From the NCBI RefSeq assembly GCF_000003195.3, contig NC_012872.2, positions 5,642,001 through 5,706,000 on the forward strand: DNA of 64,000 nt, in the 5' to 3' direction. Below are positions 44,846 through 55,610 of the stretch, piece after piece. A program made the translations under genes and the position numbers. Below the pieces are notes generated by a model. That model ran no database searches. It saw only the letters and a list, made by a program, of their open reading frames with translations, and was not told the DNA's origin. Each line of letters opens with the position of its first letter. Position 1 is the first letter of the stretch. Source of the DNA: Sorghum bicolor. Lineage: Eukaryota > Streptophyta > Magnoliopsida > Poales > Poaceae.

Positions 44846-45070
44846 GTTCCGAAAAAATTTCAAGATTCTCCGTTACAGCAAATCTTTAGATGCATGTATG
44901 GAGTACTAAATATAAACAAAAATAAAAATTAATTGCATAATTTATTTATAATTTACAAGACTTCAATCTTTTAAACCTAGTTAGTCTATGATTAGATAAT
45001 AATTATCAAATACAAACGAAAGTTCTACAATAGCCAAAGCAAAAAATTGCCGCGAACTAAACAAGACCCT
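44832..45070. mobile_element. Degenerate MITE, GGCC family
   Basis: Left CCTGTTTTAGTTCCG, right GCGAACTAAACAAGACC with family core between. Confidence 0.7.
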
Positions 45071-45509
45071 AGGTTTCACCTTACCATACAAAACATTAAT
45101 ATTTATGACATATAATTTAAGTATATCTTTATAATTAATATATATATCAATTGGTGCCACAATTATTGATCATTATTTTCACAAATTTAGTTAAACCTTA
45201 TATATAGTTGACCACAGGCTGCAAGTATTGCATTTTTTCTTCAATCAATAATCGAATTTAGTAAATCACTTATTTTGGGTATTGCATCAACATTTGCAAT
45301 CGTTTACCTTTATACTTACAACATGTCAATAAGAAACTACTCGACTAAGTCAAGCAATATTAGTAGCACTCCAAGTCCTGTCCTTTGCCTACTTGTGTTC
45401 TGATTTGTCAAATAAATTGGTTGCTAATTTGAGTATGTAAAGTTTCTATTGCTTCAAGGTGTTGCATTTTCATTTAAAAATTATGGTTTACAATAGAATT
45501 GAATTGACT
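45071..45509. other. AT-rich spacer
   Basis: No frame, repeat or known element recognised. Confidence 0.45.
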
Positions 45510-46095
45510 ATCTCTTATCTGTGATGGTTAGTAATCAACTAATCACCACATAAAAACATGGAATTTTGTCATAGAAGCATAGTAGTGTCGTTTCCTCACA
45601 TCAATACATAATGGCAATCATAAAATGTTTGTATCAACGAAGCTTGTCGCTTTGACTGATAAGTTAATGGCTCAAAGTATTATTCACTAATTTGTTGTAA
45701 GAGAAAAATATTATTAAATGACTGATAAATTTGGGATCACTCCAAGAGTTTATAGGGCCAGATGAAAATATGACACAATAAATTTCAGTCACCATTAAAT
45801 TTAAAATATGGGGATTGAAATTCCCACGGACTCAGAATCGTTTCCATCATTAGTATTGATTTTCTAATTGCTGGCACCACCATCGTCTTTAAATAGCTAA
45901 CAAATTAATAAAAATTACCGTGTTTGTCTGCCACCATCCTTGTGGTGAATCTCTGACCGATTGACCGATAGACGCCTCAAGCTGAAACCCAACACCCACC
46001 TCCCGTTCCATTTATTATGCAGGACACCTCCCATCCTACGTGGCTACGTGCGCTGTGCTTTTGGGTAAAAGGATTATTGTTTCGTTGCCTGCGGG
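45510..46095. repeat. Direct duplication, copy 2 (with 41274-41931)
   Basis: Aligned with copy 1 for its whole length apart from small deletions. Similarity stops exactly where the TIR element at 46095 begins. Confidence 0.85.
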
Positions 46096-46297
46096 TGTTT
46101 GGCACTGCTCCACGAACTCTACTCTACAAAGTCCACTATGGAGCTGCTCTACGAAAAACTAGAGATCGTGGAGTATCTATTTAGGTGCTCTCACAACTCC
46201 ATATTTTTTTCTCGAACTGAGTGCGTGAAGCTAAAACCGTTTGGCTAAAAAACATGGAACGAAGCTAGAAAACGTGGAGCAGAGCAGTCCCAAACAC
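46095..46297. mobile_element. TIR element, GTGTTTGGxACTGCTC family
   Basis: The left GTGTTTGGCACTGCTCCACG end and the complement of the right GTGTTTGGGACTGCTCTG end form the terminal inverted repeat. It is about 200 bp long with no coding capacity. Confidence 0.75.
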
Positions 46298-46310
46298 AAT
46301 CTGTATATGA

Positions 46311-46545
46311 CCTTGTTTAGTTCCAAACCATGGTATAATACTTTTGTTTTTATGTAATAAATATTGTTTAATAATGAACTAAGTAGACTTAAAAGATTCA
46401 TTTTACGATTTACAGATAAACTGTGCAAATATTTTTTATTTGTATCTACATTTAATATTTTATATATGTGTCGTAATATTTAATATGACGAAAAATTTTG
46501 AATTTTTATTTTATTTTTAAAGTGAACCGAACAAAACCTATGATG
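46311..46545. mobile_element. Degenerate MITE, GGCC family
   Basis: GACCTTGTTTAGTTCC at the left and GTGAACCGAACAAAACC at the right. Confidence 0.65.
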
Positions 46546-46583
46546 CAGAACTCTGGTACTGGAACCAGAAGCAGGGCAATACA

Positions 46584-46824
46584 TTCTCCCTCTGTCCCTT
46601 TTTTTAAATTGTCGCTGTTGTTGTACGTACCATAAATTTGATTCGATTTGTAGAAAATACGTGTAATATTTATATCCCTAAATAAATTTATTAAAAAAAC
46701 TAGATTTAAAGATCTTTATAATGATACTAATTATGTATTATAAATATTAATACTTTTTAATATATAATTGTCAGTAGTTGTTTTTCGAAAAGTGTAAGCG
46801 ACAATTAAAAAGAGACGGAGAGAC
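46584..46824. mobile_element. Stowaway-like element
   Basis: Left CTCCCTCTGTCCC...TTAAATTGTCGCTG and the complement of the right end GTCTCTCCGTCTCTTTTTAATTGTCGCTT are terminal inverted repeats of the CTCCCTCCGT type. Confidence 0.7.
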
Positions 46825-46839
46825 TACGTCAGAGTATGT

Positions 46840-47025
46840 CTTTGTTGAGTTTCCAAAAAATTTTGGATTTTAATATTGTAGCATCTTTATTTGTATTTAA
46901 TAATTATTATCTAAAATTAAATTTAAAAGATTAGTTTTGTAAATTATAGACAAACTATATAATTAATTTTTATTTTTATCTATATTTAGTTATTTTTATC
47001 TATATTGCTCCATGTAGGCCTTAGT
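46840..47025. mobile_element. Degenerate MITE fragment, GGCC family
   Basis: GTCTTTGTTGAGTTTCC at the left. The core is rearranged and the right end GTAGGCCTTAG is truncated. Confidence 0.5.
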
Positions 47026-47191
47026 AGATCGCGAACAAATCAAAGTCTACCAACCATTATTAACCCATAATAACCACACTCCACAGGCATCACAGCGTAA
47101 ACACATACCATTAGATATTACACATACTAGCTATTACTGTCACACATTACACATTGCGGCGCACATACAGACATCACAGCAAGCAAGCCAA

Positions 47192-47421
47192 GGCCTTGTT
47201 TAGTTCTGAAAAATTTTTGATACTGTAGCACTTTCGTTTGTTTGTGACAAATATTATCCAATTATGGACTAACAAGGATTAAAAGATTCATCTCACGATT
47301 TACAGCTAAACTGTGTAATTAGTTTTTGTTTTCGTCTATATTTAATACTTCATGCCGCAAGATTCGATGTAACAGAAAATCTTGAAAACTTTTTGGTTTT
47401 CGGGGTGAACTAAACAAGGCC
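47192..47421. mobile_element. MITE, GGCC family, TSD CAA
   Basis: Starts GGCCTTGTTTAGTTCTG, ends GTGAACTAAACAAGGCC. CAA flanks both ends (47189-47191, 47422-47424). It lies 300 bp downstream of locus F. Confidence 0.9.
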
Positions 47422-47727
47422 CAAGGATGTACCAAGTTCAGTAACCAGGCGACAGAGATAGCTAGGCTCTACATATTTTCAGCAAGCCTTTTGCGGCACG
47501 ACATTGCAACAAAAGATCCATGCGATCAGCATTAACTACTACTAATCTACTACTACTAGCAGTAAAGCCAAGGATTGGCAAGAACTACTGAACTACCAGA
47601 TGATATCAGTTCAGTACAACCCAAACCAAAAGGCTAGAACGGATCACGTTCACGTCGCAGCAAGTTTGAAACATCCCAAAAGACCAACCAGACCGCCATT
47701 CGCGCTTGGACGAGTAGTAGTGTTTCT

Positions 47728-48630
47728 TCAAGCACGAGCACGAGTGGCACGACCGCCCGGGGACGACGCAGCCTTGCCGTGGAGGAACACATCGGTGAGC
47801 ACCGTCTTGGACTGCAGGGAGGCCTTCAGGATCGCCAAGCCCTGCACCAAATTAAATTAAATTCATCCATTCATGGAAGCCGAAACGTTGATGTCAAAAT
47901 CCAACAAACTGACGAACAAATGAACTACAAAAAAAAAAAAGGTCCAGCAGGGATTGACCTCGTTGTAGCCCAGCTGCACCGTCTTCTCCTGCAGGTCGCC
48001 GAGGTCCCTCACCGCGAAGGTGTTGAGCAGGGTGATGCTGGAGATGGCGGACATGGGCGTCACCGTCAGGTCGTCCTGCACCGTGTACGTCACGATGCCC
48101 TGCACGAACCCTTCCGCCGCGCTCTGCGACGCCACCGGGGCGGAGCCGGTGGAACCCGCCGCCGATGGCAGGTACTTCGCTACCGTCGTCATGGAGCGGC
48201 CACAGTACGGGCACGCCTTGCCGTGCGCGTCCGTGAAGTAGTCGCGGCAGTTGCTGTAGCTGCTACTCTGGGCGCATCTGTAGAAGGTCTTTGTTGGCTG
48301 CACCGAAGACGTCTCCGGCAGGCGGAGGAGGGAGCTGTTGGTGGTCGCTGCCGGCGAAAGCACCGTAGGGCTGAGGAGCGCGTCCTTGGCGGCGCCGGCC
48401 TGCACGTAGGTGGAGTCGAGCTTGTCGACGCTGGCGTAGAGGTTGCCGACGCAGCCGACCATGGCGTCCTTGCCGACGAGCTTGACGGCGGTGGCGACGG
48501 GCAGCGCGAGGAGGGAGAAGAGGAAGTCGACGACTTCCTTGCTCGCCTCGGCGAACAGCACCCGCTGCGCCTTCCGGTCGATGAGGAGCTTCATGCTCAG
48601 CGCGGCGGCGGTGGCTGTGGTGGTTGCCAT
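47728..48630 (-). CDS. DUF674 family protein (locus F), two exons
   Basis: Exon 1 is 48630-47959 and exon 2 is 47841-47728, encoding 261 residues. The 117-nt phase-0 intron runs GTCAAT...GGTGCAG. The open frame continues upstream to 48726, but the ATG at 48630 (MATTTATAAALSMKLL) matches its siblings, and a TATA-like TTTAAATA lies 100 nt upstream of it (48730-48737). Blocks: KLLIDRKAQRVLFAEA (14-29), EVVDFLFSLLALPVATAVK (32-50), GCVGNLYASVDKLD, Cys cluster C119, C128, C140, C143 (FYRC..C..ACPYCG), GFVQGIVTYTV.DDLTVTPMSAISSITLLNTF, LQEKTVQLGYNE. Exon 2 encodes GLAILKASLQSKTVLTDVFLHG and an Arg/Ala tail. All family landmarks are intact, so this is the best-preserved short-type copy of the window. 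Function unknown. Confidence 0.93.
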
Positions 48631-48729
48631 CTCGATCTCGTAGTAGGCGTCGCTAGCTTTGTTGAAGTAGTAGGGTACTACTGGTGCTATAAACGGGTTG
48701 AGGAGCATGGCATTGCTTCGCTGCACTGG

Positions 48730-48737
48730 TATTTAAA
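48730..48737 (-). promoter_or_regulatory. TATA-like box of locus F
   Basis: TTTAAATA on the minus strand followed by a GAGA-rich stretch, about 100 nt upstream of the chosen ATG. Confidence 0.45.
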
Positions 48738-48806
48738 GAGAGAGAAGGCATCGATCCTCACCTCGAGCTCCACAAGCACACGGGGGCCCACTGTGTGTAG
48801 TGAGTC

Positions 48807-49368
48807 CTTAGCAGCCAAGTTACTGGAACATAGGGTACGTGGTACGGGAACGTGGTACGTGATACGACATTCTCATAAACTATGGAACGTAGGGGGTATA
48901 TAGCTTCGCCTCGTTCCTTTAAGTTGCGGAACGCGTTCTACTTTCTAAAGGAACGTGTTTGTGACGTAGTGGTTGGCTCAGGTAGTTTTACGTGTTGTTT
49001 TGAACCAAATGAGTTCGATTCCTAGCGTGATATAGTTTACTATTGTAGCGTGATATAGTTTACTATTGTATTTTTGTTTCATTTAGGGCTGTCCAACTCC
49101 AACCTTAAGGCTCATTGCAGGTCTAGGCCAATAAGTCAATCACCATCTAGATTTTTCGCCGACCGTTCACGGACGGGCACGGCACAGTATGCACACACAC
49201 CACGAAGTTCTATAGTCGCTTGGGACTGACGTTCCTATGATTGCTCCTATATATGATTCGTGTTCCAACTCATTTGAGAACGATGTTCCATAATGTTTCT
49301 GTTCCACGTTTCGAGACGAAGTTCCCGGAACGGGGAACGTGCCATGTTCCCGTACCCCGGCTGCTAAG
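48807..49368. mobile_element. hAT-like non-autonomous element, 562 bp
   Basis: The termini CTTAGCAGCC and GGCTGCTAAG are exact inverted repeats, with further similarity inward (GGTACG(T/G)G...). Flanks AGTGAGTC (48799-48806) and AGTGAGTT (49369-49376) form an 8-bp target duplication with one mismatch. A 23-bp perfect tandem repeat (TAGCGTGATATAGTTTACTA...) occupies 49023-49068. The element begins only about 70 bp upstream of the locus F TATA-like box. Confidence 0.8.
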
Positions 49369-49976
49369 AGTGAGTTTAGTGACCGCCCACCTCCATGACC
49401 ACGGTCCACGGCAGCGAGCAAATAGAGAAAGAGTCGAGGGAATAACCGTGGTCTTCGATAGACGAGAGATCGAGCCTGACAAAAGATTTTTTACACTCTG
49501 ATCTCGCAGAGACAGGACAGCTCGGGCCGTCTTTGTCGTGCCGAGCTGGCCGTGTCAGGGGTGTAGCAATCAAAATAAAGCATTTTCAAAAAATTAGCTA
49601 AATCATTTTCTAAAGGTAAATAGAAAAAAACATTTCCAATAAACTTTATAAATGACTCTTCAAATTTAGTAGTTCTCCATCCTAACTTATTCGCTCTCTA
49701 ATTTTAGATAGCCTACCTCACTAGCCATCTTTTACCGAGTCTACTGAAGTACTCTAATATTTTTTTATCAAATCTATTTTAGAGAGTAGCTAAATCAGTA
49801 AATTTGGCTAATGTTTATTTGGTAATCTCTTGGAGATATTCTTCGTTATAATGTATCTTTAAACACGTACATAAAGTATAAATATAAATAAAAATAATTA
49901 ATTACATAATTTATTTGTAATTTATAAGACACATTTTTTAATCTAATTAATCAATGTTCGGACAATAATTATCAAA
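49369..49976. other. Spacer, nothing recognised
   Basis: A GC-moderate part (49376-49560) with short frames, then AT-rich DNA. No gene or repeat identified. Confidence 0.4.
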
Positions 49977-50212
49977 GCCTTGTTTAGTTTCTACTAGAAT
50001 TCAAAAAGTTCTTAAAATTTGAAGTTACATTGAATATTGCGACATATGCATGGAACATTAAATATAAATAAACAAAATAACTAATTACACAATTTACCTG
50101 TAAATTGCGTAACCAATTATTTGAGCGTACTTAGCGTATAATTGAACAATATTTGTAAAATACAAATAAAAGTGAAATCCAAAAGATTTTCACAACTAAA
50201 CAAGCCCCAAAT
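49977..50212. mobile_element. Degenerate MITE, GGCC family
   Basis: AGCCTTGTTTAGTTTC at the left and ACAACTAAACAAGCCCC at the right. Confidence 0.7.
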
Positions 50213-50477
50213 ACAAATGTAATTGTTAGACTGTTAAAATGTCAATAAAAAATTAGATCAGCAGGACTGTAATACGAGAGGCTGTAATGTGCAACAGGCT
50301 ACCATCGTACTAGCTGGTAACAACAGTACAGGCCCTAGACACAGGCAATAATGTGATGCGCCGGTTTGATGCTTGATGGGAGAGGACAGTTTGATGCTTG
50401 ATGCATGGGAGAGGACGTGCATGGCTACCAGCTCACAAAGCCCAAGCAAGAGATTTTGTTTTTGTCCATTAGTTTTA
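50213..50477. other. Spacer with GTTTGATGCTTGATGGGAGA repeats
   Basis: The phrase GTTTGATGCTTGATG(C/G)..GGGAGAGGACG occurs twice (about 50362 and 50391). A similar phrase is at 7390, where it follows the duplicated block. Unexplained. Confidence 0.4.
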
Positions 50478-50715
50478 GGCCTTGTTTAGTTCCAAATAAA
50501 TTTACAAAATAAATATTATAGTATTTTCATTTATATTTTATAAATATTATTTAATTATAAACTAACTAGATTTAAAAAATTCATATCACAAATTACAAGT
50601 AAACTATATAATTAGCTACTTTTTATCTATATTTAATGATTCATGCATGTGCTGCAAGATTTGATGTGACGGTGAATCTTAAAAATTTTGTAATTTTTTT
50701 AAACTAAACAAGACC
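50478..50715. mobile_element. MITE, GGCC family, TSD TTA
   Basis: Starts GGCCTTGTTTAGTTCC, ends AAACTAAACAAGACC with TTA on both sides (50475-50477, 50716-50718). Confidence 0.85.
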
Positions 50716-50948
50716 TTAGATTTATTTATTTTTTAGATTTTTGCTATCGTAACACTTTTGTGTTTATATTTGGTAATTATTATCTAACCATAAACTAAAT
50801 AGGCTTAAAAGATTTATCTTACAAATTACAGACAAACTGTACAATTAGTTATTTTATTTATATTTAATGTTTTATATATGTGCCATGAGATTTGATATAA
50901 TGAAGAATCTTGAAAAATATTTGGATTTTGGGTGTAACAAAACAAGGC
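50716..50948. mobile_element. Degenerate MITE, GGCC family, abutting
   Basis: The left end is eroded (TTAGATTTATTTATTTTTTAG). The right end is AACAAAACAAGGCC followed by TTA. Confidence 0.65.
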
Positions 50949-51066
50949 CTTAAAGATGTTTTTTTTTATAATTTTAGTATCCACAATTTGTAACCATGTT
51001 ATGCAATGAAACGTGGCCAAATGGACCAAAATTTGCCACCATTATTCACAATTACTCTACTATTTA

Positions 51067-51250
51067 GACTATCTCCAATAATTCTCACCCAAAAGACAAA
51101 ACTCTCTGCAAATGGGTCTCGAGGAGAGAGAGGATACTTAAATTCAAGTTATGTCTTTCTTGATATTCAAAATGGTTCTTCCATATAGGTATTCTGTTGG
51201 AGGCTATAGGTATTGTGTTGGAGACTGGATTTGGGTTCCAAATATCCTTA
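51067..51250. mobile_element. Truncated Tourist-like element
   Basis: TTA then GACTATCTCCAATAATTC matches the end of the element at 23575-23864. Interior AAATGGGTCTCGAGGAGAG also matches. The right end is missing or diverged. Confidence 0.55.
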
Positions 51251-51439
51251 AGTACGGAGATAGAATCATTTTAGTTCCTTTATCATCTCGTTCAGCACTT
51301 AAATTAATTTCTATGTTTACTCTCAGGTCTTCTATATAACATTAAATATTTTTTTTTCTTGTTTGGCAGGGATACATTTGAGATGAATTGTTTAACCCCA
51401 AAATGGACCATTCCAGGGCTCGTTTATGACACACGTGGC

Positions 51440-52466
51440 TAAACTTGAGCATGCAGCCCGTGGGCTTTAGGCACGGCCCAAAGCACGGTGTTACGGCCCG
51501 GCCCGAGCACGGCACGGCCCGGTTGGCAAACATGCCCGTGCCGGCCCACGGCACGCAGCAGGCCGTGCTTGGGCCGTTGCCTCGGCCCGCCGGGCGGCAC
51601 GGCACGGCCCGTAAATCAACGCGAGGCACGGTGCGGCCCGGTGGCGAGGGGAGGCCGGCCGATCGGGAGGGGGGCATATATAAGCCCCCGTCGCAGCGCC
51701 CCGGTGCCCCCCAAACCCTAATCCCCATTCGCATTCGGCTCTCGCGCGGCGCCCCGACTTCCAGTCTTCCACCCTCCCCTCGCGCTGCACACCCGAAACC
51801 CTAATCCCCTCCCCGGCTTCCTCACTTCACCTTTCACCACCGGCCGGCAGCCGTCGCCTGCCTCCGTCATCGTCCTGCACTCCGTCTTGGCATCCACTGC
51901 CGAATCTCCACCGACGGGCGACGGATCTTGAGATCTTGGCCGCCTGCCTCCGTCGTCGTCTACTACCGGATCTTGGAGATCCCGGTGTTAGGGTTCTTTG
52001 TCCCGGTCCCTCTCGCCATCTCCACCGACGGATCTTGAGATCTCTTGTCTCCCTCCTCTGCTATTTGACGAGTTTCTTCTCTGTTTGTCTGTTTCTTTTC
52101 TGTTTCTCTTTTTTTTTGGTTTGGTACTCTATTTCGACCGCTCGTTTCTTCTTCTGTTCTTCGGTGTCAGGCTCCATTTCCGTGCCGGCAAGTTCCCACT
52201 TCCCAAACCCTAAGCGGCGGCTTGCCACCGCTCGTGCATATTATGGGCCACGGGCTGGCCCGATACATATTCGGGTCACGTGCTCTTCGGGCTGGCACGG
52301 CCCGTAAATCGGCCCACGTGCCGTGCCTGGGCCGACCATTGGGCACGAAGTACTGTATAGGCACGGCACGGCGGCACGCCGTGCCACTCGGGCCCGTGCC
52401 CTATCGGGCCGTGCCTTGCACGGGCCCGTGCCATGCCGGGCCGTGCCAGCCCGTTGCTCATCTTTA
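51440..52466. mobile_element. Non-autonomous hAT element, 1,027 bp, perfect 8-bp TSD
   Basis: The ends TAAACTTGAGCA and TGCTCATCTTTA are imperfect inverted repeats. The direct repeat CACGTGGC lies at 51432-51439 and 52467-52474. Each subterminal region is filled with GGCACGGCCCG / CGGGCCGTGCC motifs, as is typical of hAT elements. No transposase is present. The interior (51670-52215) looks like a plant gene 5' region: TATATAAGC at 51677, several AAACCCTAA teloboxes, C-rich leader sequence and a T-rich tract ending TCAG near 52170, which could be an intron end. It may have captured a host promoter fragment (inference). Confidence 0.9.
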
Positions 52467-52528
52467 CACGTGGCTAGGCATTGAACAGTACAATAGAGCT
52501 ATTAGGGCACCCGCAACGAGAGGTAGGC

Positions 52529-52700
52529 TTTGTTTAGTTTTTTGGGCGAATTTTTTTTAGGTACGGTTCATTTATATTTGATAATTATTGTCCAACCATG
52601 AGTTAACTAGGTTTAAAAGATTTGTCTTGTAAATAGATAAATTATACAATTAGTTATTTTTATCTATATTTTATGCTCCATACATATATCAAGATTTAAT
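52529..52700. mobile_element. MITE fragment, GGCC family
   Basis: Left end GGCTTTGTTTAGTTTTTTGG and the core to ATGCTCCATACATATATC. The right end is missing. Confidence 0.6.
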
Positions 52701-53009
52701 GTTATGGATAAATAACTAGCTAGATAAGGTATATAAATAATAATTAAATAATATTTTTATTGGCTGGAAAGAAAAGAGATCAAATAGTTAACGACTTCTA
52801 AATAGCTACTAACTTCTAAATAGCTAATCTATCATGATCTCTTGAAAATAACTCTTTCACATAACTTTTCATTATAGTTATATTTTCTTATTTATATGTC
52901 TAATCTTGATAGTTATTTATAAATTGTTATTAATAGTTAATAATTTTTTTTTCTAGATTAGCTATTTAGAAACTATTGAAGATGCTTTTGGGGCGTGATT
53001 AGTAACCTG
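52701..53009. other. AT-rich spacer
   Basis: Repeated short phrases (AACTTCTAAATAGCTA, TTAGCTATTTAGAAAC) give some inverted symmetry around 52797-52975 but no clear element boundaries. No gene. Confidence 0.4.
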
Positions 53010-53240
53010 GGTCTTGTTTAGTTCACCCAAAAATCAAAAAGTTTTCAAGATTCTCTGTCACATCGAATCTTTCGGCACATGCATGAAGCATTAAATATAG
53101 ATGAAAATAAAAACTAATTGCATAATTTAACTGTAAATCGTGAGATAAATCTTTTAATTCTAGTTAGTCTATGATTAGACAATATTTACCACCAACAAAC
53201 GAAAGTGCTATCCAGAATGTTTTTGCATCTAAATAAGGCC
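53010..53240. mobile_element. MITE, GGCC family, TSD CTG
   Basis: Starts GGTCTTGTTTAGTTCACC, ends GCATCTAAATAAGGCC, flanked by CTG (53007-53009, 53241-53243). Confidence 0.85.
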
Positions 53241-53726
53241 CTGGCTGCACCTTAGGCCTGGCCCGTCTCGTGCAAGAGGCATCAGACCTGGCTTGGCCGA
53301 GCAGGCTCTGCTAGTCCAGCCATTCCCGGCGCGCGTGTGCGAGGTACCAATCACGCCCCGGTTTAATAGTTTTTTTCATGAACCTCACCGTGGCGGATGT
53401 TCAACTAGTCCATTAGGCTAGTGTCGATTGATAGTTTTACGACATAGTTACTAAAATTATAAACTAAGCAATCGAACCACATAAGTTTTATGGAATGAAA
53501 CTACTCTCTCATCTGATAAAATTTAATGACCCTGTCAAGTCAATAATTTTGCTTATGTGGTACCCTATTTAATGTGCATGACACTCTCATAAAACATACA
53601 TTGAGACTAGTCTTAGCCCTACTCATAGACAAAAATCTAGTACTCATCTTCAGTTTTCTGACTCAATTTTTGCCTATAATCGTCGTCGTGGACTGCCTCG
53701 CATCTCTTGTTTCCGTGCTCATCTGT
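53241..53726. other. Spacer, nothing recognised
   Basis: No gene or terminal repeat seen. Confidence 0.4.
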
Positions 53727-54227
53727 ACTGTTTAGTTTTCAAAAAATTTTATAAAAATTTTCAGAATTTTCGTCGTATCAAATCTTACGATATATATATA
53801 TATATAATATTAAATATAGATAAAAAAGATAACTAATTGTATAGTTTATCTGTAATTTATGAGACAAATCTTTTGAGCTTAATTAGTTTATAATTGAACA
53901 ATATTTGTCAAATACAAATGAAAGTGTTATAATATCTATTTTGCAAAAAAATTTAGAACTAAACAAGTCCACTCTGTTGTTTCTTGTTGGTTGTTTCTCG
54001 CCTTGTTTAGATTCAAAAAGTTTTTTGGATTTTTGACACTATAGCACTTTTGTTTTTATTTGATAAATATTATCTAATCATTCGTCTTGCGATTTACATG
54101 CAAATCGTACACTTAGTTTTTATTTTTATTTATACTTAATGTTTTATACATGCATGTGTGTCACAAGATTTGATGTGACGTAGAATTTTAAAAAGTTTTA
54201 GGTTTTTGGGCGAACTAAACAAGGCCT
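53727..54227. mobile_element. Two MITEs, GGCC family
   Basis: A degenerate copy at about 53727-53968 (ACTGTTTAGTTTTC / GAACTAAACAAGTCC) is followed by a second at about 53999-54227 (GCCTTGTTTAGATTC / GCGAACTAAACAAGGCC). Confidence 0.7.
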
Positions 54228-54603
54228 CAATCTCAGCTTGTAGCGTAACTAGAGCGGAGCGTCGTGGAGTAGGCTCCTACTATTTGCAAGCACCATAAAA
54301 CTAGTAGAAATAAAACATGTTTCTAGGATTTTTTTTTCTTCCTTCAAGAAATCGAATACGTGCCAAATGCACGGTCCTTAATTAGAGATTTTCCCCCAAA
54401 GGGATGTGGTAATGGCACAATTAGAATCAGTTCTTTTACCATTTCAGCGTATCATATCGACACACACAAGCATTAACATATATATACAGCAGACAAAACA
54501 TACATATGATCTTGTAGAATGATAGTATCATCAGACACGCGAAGAGCAATTAGTAGTGAAAACCCCCATGCAATACGATCTGGCAAATTGCATTCCCCAC
54601 TTA
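54228..54603. other. Downstream region of locus G
   Basis: Probably includes the 3' untranslated region of locus G. No other feature. Confidence 0.4.
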
Positions 54604-55482
54604 TTAGCTTGAAGCATCACCGGAACCTTTCCTGCCGAGGAACACATCACTCAGGACAGTTTTGGACTGCAGCGAGGCCCTGAGAATCTCTAAACCCTGC
54701 AGCAAATTAAAATTAAAATTCAGCACGTCAACATTTTTACAGCTAGAAGTACACATGTATACACTGTACAAGACATAAATTAAATAATAAACCAAATAAA
54801 GAGTAACTCGATCACCCTCACCTCATTGTAGCCAAGCTGCACGGTCTTCTCCTGCAGCGCGGCGAGGTCGGTGACGGCGAAGGCGTTGAGCAGCGTGAAG
54901 CTGGAGATGGCGGACATGGGCATGACGGTGAGGTTGTCCATGACCGTGTACGTGACGACGCCCCGCACGAACCCGGCGACGGGCATCTGGCCGCCGGCGG
55001 CCGGCGGGAGGTACTGCGCGGCGGCCGTCATGTGGTTGCCACAGGTCGGGCACGCCTTGCCGTACGCGTTCGGTGATGTAGGTGCGGCAGCTGCTGTTGA
55101 AGATGCTGGTGCACCGGTACAGCAACAGGCTCGGCCTGGCGGCGGCGGTGGCGGGACGCTGCGGCGGCAGCAGGCGGAGGAGGGAGGAGCTGTCGAGCGA
55201 GCAGAGCACGGCGGGGCGGAGCAGCGCGTCCTTGGCGGCGCCCGGCTGGATGTAGGTGTAGTCGAGGCCCTCCACGCTGCCGTAGAGGCTGCCGACGCTC
55301 CCCGCCACGCCTTCCTTCCCGAGCAGCTTGACGGCCGCGCCGACGGGCAGGACGAGGAGGGAGCAGAGGAAGTCCACCACGTCCTTGCTCGCCTCCGCGA
55401 ACAGCAGCCGCTGCGCCTTCCTGTCGATGAGGAGCTTCATGCTCAGCGTCGTCGTCGTCGTCGTCGTGTTCGTGGCTGCCAT
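54604..55482 (-). pseudogene. DUF674 family gene with a single 1-nt frameshift (locus G)
   Basis: Exon 1 is 55482-54822 and exon 2 is 54696-54604; the 125-nt intron runs GTGAGG...CTGCAG. The first 138 residues are in frame: SMKLLIDRKAQRLLFAEAS, VVDFLCSLLVLPVGAAVKLL, GSVGSLYGSVEGLD, and the first two cluster Cys (C124, C132). At 55069-55070 one extra base moves the frame, so YGKACPTCGNHM and everything up to LQEKTVQLGYNE is read in a different frame. Exon 1 is 661 nt, exactly one more than a multiple of three. Splice sites and exon 2 (GLEILRASLQSKTVLSDVFLG) are intact, and a TATA box is present. This fits either a very recent inactivation or a sequencing error. With the frame intact the protein would be about 250 residues, the usual size here. 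Confidence 0.85.
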
Positions 55483-55602
55483 CAGGTAATCTACTAACTT
55501 GCTAGCCCTGCCTCTTGCTAACCAACAACCGCTGGCCAGCTAGCTCGACGGATAAAAGTGAGTGATGACATGAGCAATGCAAGGGACATCAGGGTTGCAC
55601 GA

Positions 55603-55610
55603 TTATATAG
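55603..55610 (-). promoter_or_regulatory. TATA box of locus G
   Basis: CTATATAA on the minus strand, about 120 nt upstream of the ATG at 55482, followed by GC-moderate leader sequence. Confidence 0.5.

Noticed and set aside
41274..46095. LTR retrotransposon bounded by the 0.6-kb direct repeats
   Set aside because: No TG..CA ends, primer-binding site, polypurine tract or gag/pol sequence between them.
47779..48903. 374-codon plus-strand frame antisense to locus F
   Set aside because: It is the mirror of the DUF674 coding exon, rich in Arg/Glu/Val/His as expected for an antisense frame in GC-rich coding DNA.
51445..51804. Frames of 77-130 codons in the 1,027-bp hAT
   Set aside because: They are made of the GGCACGGCCCG subterminal repeats and leader-like sequence; no domain.
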